Origin: Mycteria americana | Taxonomy: Eukaryota; Chordata; Aves; Ciconiiformes; Ciconiidae | Length of the DNA stretch: 64,000 bases | NCBI RefSeq assembly: GCF_035582795.1 | Contig: NC_134366.1 | Span: 107,143,756 to 107,207,755, forward strand | Reading direction: 5' to 3' | Shown here: positions 24,299 through 39,300 of the stretch, piece after piece | Layout of the letters: each line of letters starts with the position of its first letter | Numbering within the stretch: the stretch's first letter is position 1 | The notes under the pieces: generated by a model | What the model was told of the DNA's origin: nothing | What the model saw: only the letters and a program-made list of their open reading frames with translations | Database searches by the model: none | Program-made: the position numbers and the translations under genes

Positions 24299-26986
24299 TT
24301 GCTCTGTGAACCACAATCTGTTTTTATTTCAGTTAACAAAAGCTCTGTGCTAACAATTTTCAGTACTACTAACCTACAGAAATGAACTCTTCAGCAATTA
24401 ATGGGAATTGCAGAATTTCACATCACAGACGTAACTCCTGTTTTGAGCTATGATAATACTTTTTACATGATAGAACATACCCAAATTCTTTTTGATGGGT
24501 AGAAAAAGTTGAAGCTGTCCTTCACCTAGTAGTAGCTAACCAAAACCAGCATTTACACCTTTTTATTGGCTTTACCAGACTACATGTTGTATAGCTATAA
24601 CTATGGGGGGGGCTACCAGCCTGAATCAATGCTCACCAGCTGTAGAAGGGCTCCCACCTTGATTAATCCCAATGGGTTTAGTGAACCAGAACTGTTACTG
24701 AAGGCACAGCAACGTTTGCGATACAGAGAGACTGTATGCACACACCGAAAAAGCAGAAGTTTGACCAAAGCACCCTTGGTAGGTTCCTACATCTCACATT
24801 TAGCGCCCGTGTAGGTCGGAGAGACCCACTCTGAAGATCTATGCAGAACAACCTACAGGCATCTCAGGTGCTTCCCTGCACTGCAGTTTTTTCAGCCTCC
24901 CTGGCTGAACCTCTTCTGCAGGGAAAGAGAAACGCGTGGTGCAGCTCAGTGCTCTCTGCGGGCAGTGGTGAACACTTGTAGCATCCAGAGAATCGATAGG
25001 CAACTGCTCCATGTAGGACTGCCTGCCATGTCAAAGCAAAGAGCTTAAACAGCAGAAAGCTCCTATGTTCTAGAAAGAGTGTCTGTGGAGTAGAGATATT
25101 CTCTGTGAGAGGTACATCTTTATATGAAAACTCCTAGGATGGAGACTCTCCAAGATTATGAAATGGAAAGGCAAATATAACAATTGCTTTATCTTGAAAA
25201 ACACTAGGAGAGCTTCCCTTGGGGAGACTGCAGTCAATTCATTTTTGTAGAGGAGCAAAATTCCCCCCAGTGGCAGGTAGAAACTTATGCTTTAGCAAGG
25301 GAGGGAGGGTACGCTGCTCACACATACACCAGTAATTTGCTGTCAGGGAAAAAGGAGGTAATGAGACTGGACAGCCTGCGTAAATACCAAAAGCCCAAAA
25401 CCCAGCAAAGGAAGAATCAGACACAGAGGCACAGAAAGCAGAAGAGAAAATACCAAGAGGATGTTATCCTTGATATGTATAAACTCTCTTAGGATCATGT
25501 ATTAAAAAGCATAGGATTATCGTACAAGAACAATAGGAAGAGAGAAGAGGATGTTGAGAAAATAAGGATTGATTATATGAGGATTTAGGGGCCTGCAAGA
25601 ATGGAGAAGGGACTAAGAAGGCAAAATGCCTTCTTAGAAGAAGAGTGGGTGAGTGAAGAGAGAAAAGGTTTAGAAAAAACCCACAAGATCAGGCATCCTT
25701 GTTTGCACGAGCTCTTGATTCAAGGGGAAATAGCTCCTCTGCAGTAAAAATTCTGGTTGCTGCATCCCTTGTTATTTCAGTTGGGATCAGCTGGAGTCTA
25801 TATAAGGGTGACACTACCATAACATGGCAATTACCTCAGGCATAACACCTCCTCTCCACTCGTCTGTACAGCAGGAACGTTGGCTGAATCACGCAAACAC
25901 CAGTTTCATGGAGCAGCTCTCTTAGAGGACTTCAAGTCCAGGGCATGCCTGGTTGGTACGGCTACCCCAGCGTACTGGAACTAGCCCCGTTATTATGGTA
26001 TGGCATCGGGCTTTGTCATATGATCTACCTTAAATTCCTTCCAGAAAGAGCAGGAGATCATTTTTAGTTTTATCACTGCATTACAGCATAGATTAGTTAC
26101 CGCAGAAAATTAAATGATGATGCTAGCAAAGTTTGAAAATGCCATTGAACATGAACTATTTGAATACAGTCACCAGGGCCGGTCACACAAGGTAAGAGCA
26201 GGACCTGTGCTTGAGCGTGAGTATCAGGGACTGGCAAAGGGAGCCCACAGCCCTCCAGGCTTTCCACCAGAAAAGGCAGCAGCAGGATAAGGGGAACCTG
26301 GTGGTTGGCACGGGCACAAGGGCAGCCCCTGGCTGGGGAAGAGGAGTGTCTGAAGGAAGGTCCCACAACTGTATGAGAACGTGCAGTACGCAGGGCAAAA
26401 GTGGGAACGGTTGGAGGGTCAAGAGCTGGGAAAGTCATGGGGTAAACACGCTGCCCTGTCACCTTAACATTATGGCTGTAGATCCTGATAAAGTACTGCT
26501 GGTAAAATAGCAGTAGTAAAGCATCGCTAAACTGTGCTCACAACTCCCACCTCCAACAGTTTCCTAATGCACTAAAGGCAAATTCTGATTTTTGTACTGT
26601 CAGAGATTTTGTCTCATCCTTTGTACAGCTCCAGATGCTCCTTAAAACAGAGCAAGCAATATTTTTGCTGCCCATTTCAGTTATTTTAAAGTTTTCTTAT
26701 TTGCAACAGCCACTTCTTCTTTAAAGTGAGATTCGAGTCTAAATGAGGACACAGCTGTTTCCTCCTCTTCCCTCATCTCCGCAATAGCTGCAATCGGCAG
26801 TGAGCCTTGGAGCATTCTCATCTCTTCCCGTTAAATATTTGGGAAAACAGAGATTACTCAGAGTTGCCAAAGTGATGTTTTCAATAGCTGAGAGCTCAAT
26901 AATTGACTTCCTTGAAATTTTCACCAGCTTCTAGTTACTTCTGGAGTCCCAGCCCACAAGACAGATGACAGCAGAAGAATATACTT

Positions 26987-27007
26987 CCCCCCCCCCCCCC
27001 CCCCCCC
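26987..27007. repeat. C21 homopolymer
   Basis: Uninterrupted run of 21 C on the plus strand. It is likely length-variable and prone to sequencing error. Confidence 0.95.
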
Positions 27008-29444
27008 AAGTCTTAGCATAACGTGGAACCTGCTCCTTCTTTCCCATTTCATAACTGAAAAATGGGCACAAGCAATAGCTTGCCGCTGGCAGCAGCGTTT
27101 AGAGAGCCTGCCAGGCAGCGCCCAGGCAGGTGTTCCGAGGGCTGAATGTCGGCATCTCTCGTCTTCCCAGTTTACGCAAGCAGCTCATTTTGTCCTCCAG
27201 GTCCCAGTGCACTCCACAGCACCCTCGCTACTAAAGTCAGTGTTAGCCCGCCTTTCTGGTCCAACACAGACCGGAGGATGCCTACATTTTGGACTGACAG
27301 ATTTAAGATGGCTTTGGATAATCTCAATAAACATTTGATTCTGGTTATAGATCTCAGATTATAAACAAGACCCAGGCCATTTCTTGCTTTCTTTTTTCAC
27401 AGATGCCTCCCCTGTAGGACAAGACAATCCTACTCCTTTAGGTCTGACTACATAAACCTGTTTGTTCATATCCTTGGCCATGAGATCTCCTCAAAACAGC
27501 AGAGAGCCAGTGTGCATCCAAAATATTGATGGGATGGCTTTACCCCAGATATATCACAGGTATTAGAATATTCTTTGCAAAACTTTAGTTTACCCCATCA
27601 ACTTTCTTCAGCTCCATTCTCAATGGCACTGTACAATGAGCAGGGAATTTCAGAGCACCGTGTCCATTGCCAACTCATTTTGTAAAGTATTATTTCAGAC
27701 TAGTCCAGAGAACTATAGTTTATTACACTTTCTTCTAAATTTTGATCTTTAAATAATTCTAGAGCTTCACTTCCAGTAGCAGAAGATGCATACGGGCTCT
27801 TACATGTTCACTAAAACAAAGGAAAAAGCCTCAGAGAAACTACAAACTGCGTTCTTGCCTATGCTGTAGCTCTTTAATTTGTAAGTTTAAAGAAGTCTTT
27901 AAACATCTTTGCTCTGCAGTAAAATGGCTTTTTTTGTCCATGTAAAGATGCCAGAATGGAGGTTTCCCCCTGCAGAACACGCCCCTCTCCTTTCCAGTGG
28001 TGCGCTTTCCAGGTGGTCGCTAATGGGACACCTTGGAGAGGCTAACGGCACCAGCTTATTTACATTGCCTTTGAATCAGGCAGGGGGAGATAAAGCAGCA
28101 ATATAACCTTACAATGAAAATTTGAGTGGGAATAAACACTATGGTGTGTAGTATTTGAAAGCAGATGCCACCAAGATTCAGACTGGGATGATTACAGGCT
28201 TTAGAAATACAGTTATGGCTATAGTTGATGCAGAAAGGTATTCGTATACCTCTCTATATATACCAACGTATACCAACAGCTCGTATTTTAAAACAAACAA
28301 ACAAAAATTTGGTAAATTACTCACCAACTGCAGTGAGTAAGTTTCAATTGCAAACAAATTGCAATTTGCTTCTTGGAATTGAGATTTTGGGATAAAAGCT
28401 GATACCACTATTGTGATATTTTCCAATAGCAACCATATAGGGACAAAATAATAAACTGGTTTAAAGATAGATGTTCTGTGTTGTTTTTGTCTTGGTACCA
28501 TGCAAGCTTTACATCTATTGGTAAAGACTATCATAAAAAGAGACAGTTACAGCATTAATTGCATAAGGGTAAAATATCAAGGGAATGTTAGCATTTTGCC
28601 AGAGCCTTAGTTACGTATTTGTGAACTGGGTTTCAGTTTTTACCCTGGTCTCTTAAGAGTGCACCAATCTTGTTTCTCAGTTTACACACATCCTTATGCA
28701 TAATTTTAATCAACTGGATCATTTCAACCCAGGTCTGTCTGAAAGGTAGAGTGTTCAAAGGTAAAAATCCACAGATTTTATAGGCTTGAGATAGAAGAAG
28801 AAAATTCCACCAGTGTCTACACAAGAAGCTGTGCCTTGAGCTCACACGCTGGAGATGAAAATCCACACATAACAGCTGTTCACCGGAAAACTAAAGAAAA
28901 CTCACAATCTGCAAAGTGCCCAAATCTGTGGGAAACAAGGCCTCATCTGCGTCTGTGCTTATGGCAACATTTAATTAAACGTGAGCTGTTATTTAGTGGT
29001 AAGGTACACGAGCGTCAATCAGCCCACGCACTTCAGAAAGTAGCACTTGAGGGCTGCAGAGGTGCTAAGCAGCTTAGCTCTCTACACCTGCATAGACCCA
29101 GTTCTGCGCATTGTGGATACAAAGGTTGGTTAAAAAACTGGACAGGAAAATGTAAATAGCACTACGGAGAGCCTCAGTTTAGGGGGGATGCTGCCTCAGC
29201 TTTGTATCCTGCTAAATCACACAGGCTTAAAATAAACACACTGCCCTTGTCCGAACAGCTAACAGAAATGAAGACGGAAACTCAGAAATATGTAATACTA
29301 CTAGAGTCAGAAATTCATGCGGAGGATTAGGCTGCTACAGACACGTGCATTTTGCCGTGTACCATTTGCCTCTGGGCTTTCATCACTGGAAGAGTGTCCT
29401 TGTGCCTTACCTTAGGAGCGGCAGGAAAGAGCAAAGCTGGGACC

Positions 29445-29482
29445 ATCATGATTCCAGACAGCAATCATGATTCCAGACAGCA
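29445..29482. repeat. Perfect 19-bp tandem duplication
   Basis: ATCATGATTCCAGACAGCA occurs twice head to tail without a mismatch. Confidence 0.95.
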
Positions 29483-31214
29483 AGTTTATACCTCTGACCA
29501 TGGGCCATGATCTTCCATCACATTGTTAAGGGAAAAAACAAATGCAATATCAACAGTTGTGTTGTGAAAAGCTAGAGCTTCCTAAGATTGGAGTTGGCAG
29601 GGCTTATTTGATAGTCTTGAAGATAAATAGGAAGAAATAAATAAGATGACACTTACCTCAACTTCGTTTTTATTGTATGACATTGAGCTATCTGCTGAAA
29701 GAGGGTGATACAAGCAACTTGCAAAGTATAGGGGCTAACTCCATCTTTCAAAATACACCTGAGTGTAATTAGAGTTTTCATTTAAGGGAGGCCATGAAAA
29801 ATAATGACATATTTAGGTGAAAGGAAAAAAAAAAAAAGAAAAAAAGGATGGGTAGGAATGGAAAGAGGTATGGCACTTCACAAGAGGGAACAGCAATGAT
29901 AAGAGCACCAGGGAAGCATATAAGAATGTAGAAATAAAAATGGATACATATAGCAGTTAGACAGCTTGGTAGGTAAATGGGACTCCAGTCAGCTCAGTCA
30001 GGTAAATATGACTGAAGCCATAATTTTTTTTTTTTATGTGTGAAGTAGTACATGAATGCATGCACTATTTTTAATGATTTAAATAGTCTCTCTGAGTAAG
30101 TATATACAAAAGAAAAGCACGTGGAAGAAAATAAAAGCAATAGCCATTCATTGGACAAAAAACGACAGTAGATTCTTTCAAATAAAAGCCTAATTAAGAC
30201 ACATTTTGGGATTCCAGCAGTATTTAATCAAACCAATAAAACAAGAATAATGAAGTAGAATGAATAGAGTAAATGCCTGGAAAATGCTTGCTTTTCTCCA
30301 TTTTTTAATACAAAGAAACCAAACAAAAGAGAAAAGAAATTTTCTAGGGACTCTTAGAATAATCTTAAAGGGTACTATGTTGCTGTTTAAAGAACTCTGT
30401 TCTTCATTGGGCAGCCAATGCTACCCCCAAAATGATCACTATAATTACACCGATTTTTCCTTGGTATCACACTTACATTGAGCCAACTAATTTTCTGATA
30501 TCAGTTGAGATAATGAAATCAGTACCTGACTTGTTACCCCGATGCTGATTTGCATGCTGGTTTGCAAAGACTTTAGTGGATTTACTGAGAAGATAAAGGC
30601 ATATGTAAAAGTCACGCCCACTAACTGCATAGTAAAGTGATATGTGAACAAAGATAACATCGTACATAAAAAATATTAATCATGTGTTGAGGTGTCTCTT
30701 GACAACCTCTAACTTAATTGAAAATAAAGTGTCTATTACAAACATTTAGACTTGGGAGATCAACAGACTAATCTGGTGTATTTAAAGTTGGAACAATGAG
30801 GTATTTTCTTCAATGTGATTGAGTCACAAAAATCCCAGGGGTAATGGAACGGATTACTAAATCATGTTAATAGCTGATGCTCGTTTAATGACAGCATTTC
30901 ACAAAATAAGAGAGAGGGACAGTATGACGTTTCACTTTTGCCTATAGGCAAGAGGGGCTGCATGGCAAGACGTACTAGTATTGGAAAGTATTATGCAGTA
31001 TAATATCATCAAATTGCAGGTAAGATAACAAATTACAGTTGTGACACAGAACGAATTTCCACTTTTGGCAACTTTTTGAAGCCTCATGAGTGATAACTTA
31101 TGACTTTCTTTTGCCAGGATACAGTCTACGGTTGTTTAAAAATTCCCAGACAAGTAAAATACACTACTCAAATGCTTAAAGCACACATGTAAGGAAAGCA
31201 CGGGATATTACAAG

Positions 31215-32498
31215 TAAAACATAGCAAAGCATCTTTATTAAGAAGTCAGGTTTTTATTCCCCTAAGTAGTTTTAAAAAATGATTTTTTTAATGCTGAAAA
31301 ACAGAATTGAAAATAAAAAGCTAAAATATAAAAACCTTTAAAACATAAACTATAATTATTCTGAAAAGAGCCTGGCCCACTCTGAAAGAACTGTTCTTTA
31401 GATAAAGATGCAACACAGTAAAAAGTTAAGCACAATTCCAATTATTTCTGCACTACCAGTTTGGGTAGAAAGTGGTTCTGGAACAAAAATAATTTCACTC
31501 CCAAAGTTTAACTGATTTCTAATTAGACTTTGGAATTGGAGACAGACCTGCTGAGGTCTATTAGCATTCTATTTAAATTACAAGACAATCAGACAAGTAA
31601 GTTAACTGGTTCAACTTCTCACCAGAACAGATAAGGAACACTCAAAACTCAGGAAGGGTCCAAAGGCAGTATAAGGAATGGCTGCCACCTTTCAGCTCTC
31701 CTGCCTACTGATATTTGTAAGCTTCTGCAGCCCAAACTGTAGAGAATAGCCCTCAAGCAGAGTAAGAGGTGGCTCTTCTATAGCACTCTGCTCAGCAAGG
31801 GCTCACAGGTACAGAGAGGAGATACCAGAAGATTTAAGTGGTCTGTGAGTTAGGCTTTAAGCCCCACATGACCAAGAAGCATGAGCCCAGCACTCTGCAC
31901 AGCAGAAGAAAGAGGAATGTAGACAGGAAAAACAAACAAGCAGGCCTGTCCAAGCATGCAGACACAAACTACTCCTTCTAAAGTAAGGCGGTCTAAGATT
32001 TGGACCAGGGCTGTGAGATACATTCAGAAGGCAATCAGAGAAAGCTGTATGTTTAACTCTGATCTCTGGTTAACTGCACATGCTTAAACACACAGTGTCA
32101 GCACTGGTAGGTCAACTGACAGTTGAGTTTAATAGGAATAAGGAGTTCAAAAGAATTCAGTACTCCACTCGCAATCCCAAGCACAGAAGAACCCAAGTAC
32201 TGGCAGCTTCCCACCCACCCCCAGAGTCACAGTGAATAAAGCTATCTCATTATCCTTCTGCCATCCCTCAGTTCCAGGACATTCACCAACCAAAACATAT
32301 AAAATACTCCATATTCCTGGAACTGCAGAATTAGAAAAATATTCGACATTTCAAACTACCACAAAAGTTGCTTTAATAAGTTACGTGGCAGATGTTTCAC
32401 TTTCCACAGCAGAAAACAGAAAATTCAACAATCAAAATGGTTAAAGCTGAAATAAAAACTTGTGAATCTGTTTTGCACAGACAGGCCTGCTGTCTTAG
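31215..32498 (-). other. ELP2: ELP2 3' UTR (probable)
   Basis: This AT-rich sequence follows the ELP2 stop. The first AATAAA hexamers met on the coding strand are at 31258-31253 and 31239-31234, so a 3' UTR of about 1.25 kb is likely. The exact cleavage point is an estimate. I saw no other coding potential in it. Confidence 0.6.
31234..31258 (-). promoter_or_regulatory. Tandem AATAAA polyadenylation signals of ELP2
   Basis: Two perfect AATAAA hexamers on the minus strand, at 31258-31253 and 31239-31234, lie 19 bp apart. They are followed on the coding strand by TGTTTTACTTGT-like T/GT-rich sequence. They are the first such hexamers after the ELP2 stop. Confidence 0.55.
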
Positions 32499-32655
32499 CT
32501 AAAGAGCAAATCTGTTGACATTGAATATCTTAACACAGTGATCAGCTCCACAACTTGCAAGCTGCAACCACTCGCTGCTGTTCTGATCATTATGTCCAGC
32601 TCTGCCCACATGATGTCTCCAACATAAACGTTTCACAGCAAGAGCATGACTTTGG
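32499..32655 (-). CDS. ELP2: ELP2 last coding exon and stop
   Basis: 157 nt from acceptor TTTCTGTTGCAG to the TAG stop (32499-32501). It encodes [19 protein letters not shown] and [20 protein letters not shown] then RFAL. Human ELP2 ends in the same way (...HTVKIHRVNKCAL), so the C terminus is complete. Confidence 0.97.
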
Positions 32656-33278
32656 CTGCAACAGAAAGAAATCCATACATAACTGCAAAATGTCAAACAC
32701 AGTTGGGCATGTGAGTGTAAACATCAACATTTATATAATTAGTACTCTTCTTTTAACACTACCAACTGAGCAAAAACTGACTTGTGACAACCAGCAGCTA
32801 TTAAGTTCTTAAAGTAAGTAGGGCCATTAACAGTAATGACATTTTATCCTCTCACTCATCAATAATTTAAACAGCTATTGATTTCAAGTTTTACCACATT
32901 AAGCTGCAGGTCTAGCATCTCAGTTACTGAGATATGACATATTTCTGGCTTTTAGCCTGCGATTTCCTGTTATCTGGTGTCTCTTTCCAATTCACTTCAA
33001 GCACACAGAGGTCAAAGTCACCATCAGCTTTCATTTCTGGTACTACCAATGCCAGTATGTGAAGGAAGAATCTAGGAGAGTGCTCCAAGTGAAACATTCA
33101 AAGTCTCTCTACAGAGAGTTTCTCTAGCTGTCACTGCAGCAGCACCACATACAGCTTGTCATTCCTTTGGTTGCTGCTAGAAGCTGCTCTTGAAAACTTG
33201 CTGTCATCCACTCCAAAACGTTTTGCTGATGTACACAGACAGTGATTCGTTTCCCCCCCTCTTTAGTGTTTTCTATCA

Positions 33279-33316
<38 letters not shown>

Positions 33317-36300
33317 GAGGGGCCAACAAAGGGTAATACTTCTCAAAGCATTTGCATGGCATGAATTATTTGGGGGTTTAATACCCCCCCCTTGGTTTCG
33401 TTGGGGTTTGTCATTTTTTTAAGTAAATCTAAATAACCAGTATTTTTATTTCCAGGTTTTGCTTAAAGACATCTTTAGACTTTCAGGGATCAGCCTTTTC
33501 CTAAAAGGATAACAATTTTTTATATACAAATAAACCAGTTACATATCATTTTAAATTATAAGAACAGAACTCCAGCACTATTAGTCTCAAGAATAACATC
33601 TCCTTGCTCCTAACTTACTTCAAAAGACATACCTGTTATCCATCTCAACATATGCGGTCCAATCGGCTAGTGCTGGTTCTTGCCCACTCTGCTTCCAGGT
33701 GTACAAGATCATCTTCCCATTCTCTAAGCCTACTGCAACAATATATCTATCAAGAGAACAACTGCATTAGTTCTGAAAGAAATTACAGTAGGCAGCTCAG
33801 TGAAGCCGGCTCTAATGCAAGCTAGAAAGAACTAGTAAACACTGTGTTGCACCTTGCCCTTCAAATCAATATTTACTTTTTCATTAAAAAATATCACAAT
33901 TTAATTCAAAGCTTCTTCACAAAAAATGAGCAAAGTAGAAACCTGCAAAATGTATTTGGTTAGGAAAAAAATAAGGAGCTTATTACAGCATAAGACCAGT
34001 CAATATTGCTAGAAGAATGAATGTGTTTCAGGTGCATTAATGTCCCTCCTCCCCTCTTTTTTTTTTTTTAATTGTTACACTGTTTGGAGAAGTCACCATA
34101 CACCTGAAGAGAAGGCTAGGAAATAAAAAAGGAGAGTTAATTCTGTTCAAAGAATGGTCAAAATATTTGACAGGTAGATTTTAGGAGCTGTTTAGCCACA
34201 GAAAAATGACTAAAGGGGAAAAAAATACTAATTTCAAATTAAACACAAAATGGCATTACAGAAAAATAGCAATACCTTCCATCAGGAGTAAGCACACGGC
34301 TGATACTAACAGCAGTAACAGAATCCCCAGCATCCAGTACTGTTGAACAAGGCTTGACTGAATCCAACATATTCTCTTCAGTAGTCGCAGATAAATCGCA
34401 CTGGCCCCAGATAATGACCTGTAAAGAAAGAGAATCATTTAGGAATTTTCACTTTAAGCTTTTTGTAAATGCATTTACAAAAACATAAGGAATAACTCAG
34501 TTAAAATACTACCAGGGCACAGAACAAAGTGGATGACCCCTAAAATAGTCCAAAATGTCTATCTACAAAGATTCAACTTTTTAGACAGTCTGTCTGATTG
34601 CATTGAAGATACTGACAACAAAACCAGATTCTGTTATGAAAGTTAAACAAAAACTTAGAGACCCATAAGAGTTATGTGACATATGCTTGTCTTACTGTAT
34701 GAAAAAAGAAGGGAGGAAGTCCAACTGGCAGACCACAGTCTTGTACATACATATTCAAGGACTTTATTTAGCATATGAAAGTCTCACTGATTCTGTGGTA
34801 ATACACACAATAAGCTTTTTGTGTATTTATAGAATATGGGCTCATTAGAACACAGCACTTGCTAATCTAAAATACATTTAAAATAATTCTGGGCTTTTTC
34901 AATTCTTTTTATATTAATTACCTTTTTGTCCCGACTGCCAGTAATAAAATACTTGCTATCTGGTGTCCAATCACAAGACCAAATGATGCGACTGTGAACA
35001 GCTGTATTTTTGTCTGTGTATGCACAGCAACTGAAAACTGGTCCTGAAATAAAACACATAGAGGAAAACCCTTGCTTCACCTACTCTACATATTAAAAAT
35101 AGTTGTTACTCTTACTTGCTCTATGAAAGAACTGCAGGAATACTCGAACATTATTCCACTCATCTTTAAAGCAACTGGGAATACTTAGCACCACATAAAT
35201 GTTTTTCCCCAACACTTAGCACAGTGATAATTAGCATCTATTCCAGACCATATCTGTCAGCCCTTACAGCACTAAAACAGTAGGAACAGTTTGATCTTTT
35301 ACACACGTATCTGTTTCAGAAGAATTTAAGTCAAAGTATAAGACCTTCAGGTTCTTTCTATACAAGTTTTTCATGAGAACACTGACTTCAAAAGTTTTAG
35401 CATAGTGCAACGTTTACCATGTGTTCAGGTATCCCCAATAATTTCACTACAGTTCCTATTTACCAGTAAAGCCCCAAGAACTCAAATCATAATGATCTAA
35501 AGATTAATCTCTTCCCAAAGAGACAGTCTGCCATTTCAATATGCATACAATCAGGCAATAAATCTGATCAGCAGATCAGTAAATGGGAATGATTTTCCTA
35601 AGTAGAAAAGGATGTCATTTTGGAGCACAGGCTTTGAATAACCACTACTTAGGATGCCAATACCAGCAGTTTTGCTTTACACTGATAATGATATTCTTTG
35701 TAGACAGAAAAGTTATTGATGAACAGATGAAAAGAAGATTTCCTCTACTTCCTACGAGAATTCATACTCCTTATCCTGAAACATTTTGTAACTACTGTGG
35801 ACAATATGCCAAGCTTTAGAATAGAAGTCTGAATAGAACAGAAATCTCAAGCCAGGATACAACCGGACACTGTCTGAAGGGGCCAAAACTCACTGCCAAG
35901 TCTCTAGGAAAACTCTATAGAGCCCAGTAGTGTTTATGTGCTATTATGCCAACAGTGCAATGATAAACGTTTTCAGCACAAGCATCTGTTCTAGGAATCC
36001 ACTGAAGTGTTCAAGAGCAATCTCCTCATGATTTTGCAAGGCTCAAAGTCTTAATGAGAAAGTCAACTGAATCTTTACTATCAGCTCTTTTTCCAGACAG
36101 AGCCAGTCCTAGTCAAATTAATCAATTGTGTAGGATTATCAGAAAGCCACACCAAAGACAGAGATTAATCCTGTCAAGAGTCTCAAAGTGTCATGCCCTG
36201 CAAACAAGGACAAGGCAGCTCTATGCAGAACACGGGTGTAACAATGAACCTTCCAGCCTAGCCTGCACAGATCACCAAGATGAAGATTTTCCTTAATAGA

Positions 36301-39300
36301 ATACCAGTTTGATGTTCAGGCATTACACTCCGGCATGTATACTTGATTTCAGTAAATCTGAAACACACAATCACAAGCAGAAGGCAGGAGAACAAATAGC
36401 AGACTTCATTACACCCATCGATCAAACAGCTTCTGAGGCCTTATTATATTCTTCTCCACATTTTAATTCCCTCTCTAGCTTTCCTATACACCATTAATTT
36501 CACTTCCTAAAGCCACTGGAGCCTACAACACTACGAATTCTTAAATGTTGTAAGGAAAATGGCCATTAAAATATTTTACCAATTCTCTTTCAAATATTTT
36601 GAAGCCAAAAATATCAAACAAACCGTGAAGTCTTCAAATGTGTATATCCACTTTACATATCTTACCTGACTCTGATGAGTCTTGTTTCTTCCACAGTGAC
36701 CAATTCCTGTCTCTAGAAACTGCTAATAAATATTTGTCATTAGGAGAAAATGCCAGCTGAGTAACAGTCAGATTGTGAAATGACAAACTCTGCAGTTTCT
36801 TCCAAGAAGTAGTGCTCCACAAAATAATTGCTGCATGTTCTTTTTTGGAAGCCTGTATTGATGGAAAAAATATCAGTGAGAATTAACGAAAGCACATATA
36901 AAAGTCACACGTTTCAAAATACTACGATGTTAGGGGGCTTGTTTTAAGGCTTGCAATCAAGTTAGCATCAGCTTTCCTCTGGGAAGTTTCAAGATTGTTT
37001 CACTACTTTCTACTAATGCTGACAACATCTCAGTAAGAAAATGTTTCATACCTATTATTTGTTAGAATTCATCTTACTAATACCTTAAAATGAATCATAC
37101 ATAATTTACGAATAATAGCTTATCTGCATTCACTCTCACCTTTGCAAGGCAACTGTCATCTATACAAAATCTTTCACATTTAAGTGAAAGAACAGAATTC
37201 AGCCCAAACCGAATTCTGACTCCTGCTTTGTCAGCCCTAGAAATCTGGTGGCACTTTGCACTAGATGGTGCTAGAATCTTTTCTTACCTTACAGGCTGAT
37301 GCAATTACAGTGTTTGAATTATTGCATGCAACACAAAAAATTTCATATCCATGTCCATATCTGAAATAAATGTGAAAAGATATTCAACACATCACAGTCA
37401 TTTTTGCAGTATGTATCAAGGTTCTTATGTTAATCTAAATCCCTTTGCAAAAATGAAAGGCACCTGCCAGGAACTTCTCACCACTGTTTCAGTATTACAT
37501 CCTAAAGAATTCCTAATGATGTTCAGCATTCAATATAAACATCTACATAAATTCTTTCACATTTAGGAACTGACTACAGAACAAACTCTCCAGCCCATTC
37601 CATAGTCCTAAAGCATCAGCACTGCAGAAGCTACCCTAATGGTTAACAAAGCAGGCTAAAGCAGCAGGAAAAGCAATTTTAACACTACCAATAAAAGTCA
37701 GAAGCTACATATTTGAAGATCACCAAAGAAATACACCACAAACACCCAGCCAAAGGATGCCTGTTCTGTGAAATACTGAAAGAAGATTTCTGAACTAGAG
37801 GACAAGAATCATGTTAGAAAAGGAAAACAACAAAACTTCTAGCTTCCTCCAGAAATACATTTTTAATCAGTCTTCACACAAGTTCTGCTGGAATTCAAGC
37901 TCACATATCTGGACTGGGATTTAACTAATAAGCAGAAATGCCACACAGACTAACACAAATTAAAATCAGTCAGAAAACAGACTGGAAGTAGAGTAAAATT
38001 GGAGATGCAATCTGTAAACAGTGGACAAATATCAGCTAAATACCAGTTGCGGGGAGGGGGCTTCCTTTGATTCCCAGCTCTGAAGAGATGGGCAGTTCTC
38101 TTAATAAACTCCTTTGGTCAGCAGTGTTTCAAAGAAGTTCTTATACGGGATTGATGTTCGTGGGATTTCACTTGCAGCCAAAACAGCCATCTGTTTAAAT
38201 GACAAATTACTGCCTGTATCTGTTGAATGAAGTCCAGGAAGGTCGCTGCTGGGCATAGACAGACTCCCACACTCATGTCTGAAGATTGGGGATGCACTGC
38301 CTTTTTGTGAAAAGTAACTGTGCCTGGAGCTTCAGGGGGGAGAGGGACTGGTGGCTGTGCTTAATTGGAATGTTAATTTGCAAATTTGATTGTGTCTTAC
38401 AATGATAAAGGTATTACTTCGTGTCTTCCCCTTACTCTGCCACCAGCAGGAGTTTTATCGCAACGCTTACTTTAAAAGCACATTCCTGGAGACTATTTTG
38501 TAGTGAAAACCATTGAAAGTCAAGTTTCTAAAACTGAAAAGTATATATCCCATGAAAAGTATCATTTCCTGAAATTCAGTGAAGGCAAAATAACCTGTGG
38601 AACAACTTGTGAAACAAGTCCTCAATTACTTCGGTTTTATCTCCTAAATGTAGTATTGAAGAGCACTTGACAGAAACATTTTGAGCTTTTGCATGCAACT
38701 TTGTTCTTGCTAAATAGAAGCATTAAAATTTAATCTTTCTCTTTAAGTTAAAATAAAACCTAAAATACAGTCTTTTGCAAAGTCACATGAGCAGGACTAT
38801 CAAAGGTCAGACCCCCAGCCTATATAGCCCAGTGCTGTTTCCAGTAAACAGAAGAAAGTTAGTGGCAATAGGAGATGATGTTTACAAGAGTGTATGAGCC
38901 TTACAAGTATAGAAGCTCCAGTACAACCCTTTCCCCTGCCCCCATACGCACAATCTGATCCCTTCATTTATGTAGTACAACACGGAAAAAAACATTCACA
39001 ATGGAGAGAAGCAACTGCATGAATGAATAATGAAATGACATTTTCAACCACAAGCGATTCTGCCTTTGCAATGTACAATTCATAGCATTTTTTAATGCAC
39101 AGGTAAACTGACTGGACTTTCAAAGTGTCCAGACAAATGATTACAGTAATTTTCAAGTCAAAAAGGATCTCTGAAGACTTCCAAGTGTATTACATGAAAT
39201 GCACATACATATAAACATATATATTTATGTCAACACTCAGGCTTTAATCTCAGCCTGCTGCATATAAACTCTCTACGGTAATTTTCCAAGAGGATAAAGA

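Larger units (their letters stand above)
24300..31214. other. Non-coding, downstream of ELP2; nothing recognised
   Basis: AT-rich sequence with simple repeats only: a 21-nt C run at 26987-27007, a 19-bp perfect tandem duplication at 29445-29482 and A/T runs near 29830 and 30025. No exon of MOCOS (the neighbour expected after ELP2 from mammalian gene order) was recognised on the minus strand. Confidence 0.5.

Noticed and set aside
36054..36296. 80-codon plus-strand ORF in an ELP2 intron as an antisense gene
   Set aside because: No recognisable product and no transcript signals.
38795..38850. Stretch resembling the 'CATCTAGCCCAGT' part of old CR1/SINE-like repeats
   Set aside because: The similarity covers only a few words, too short to call.
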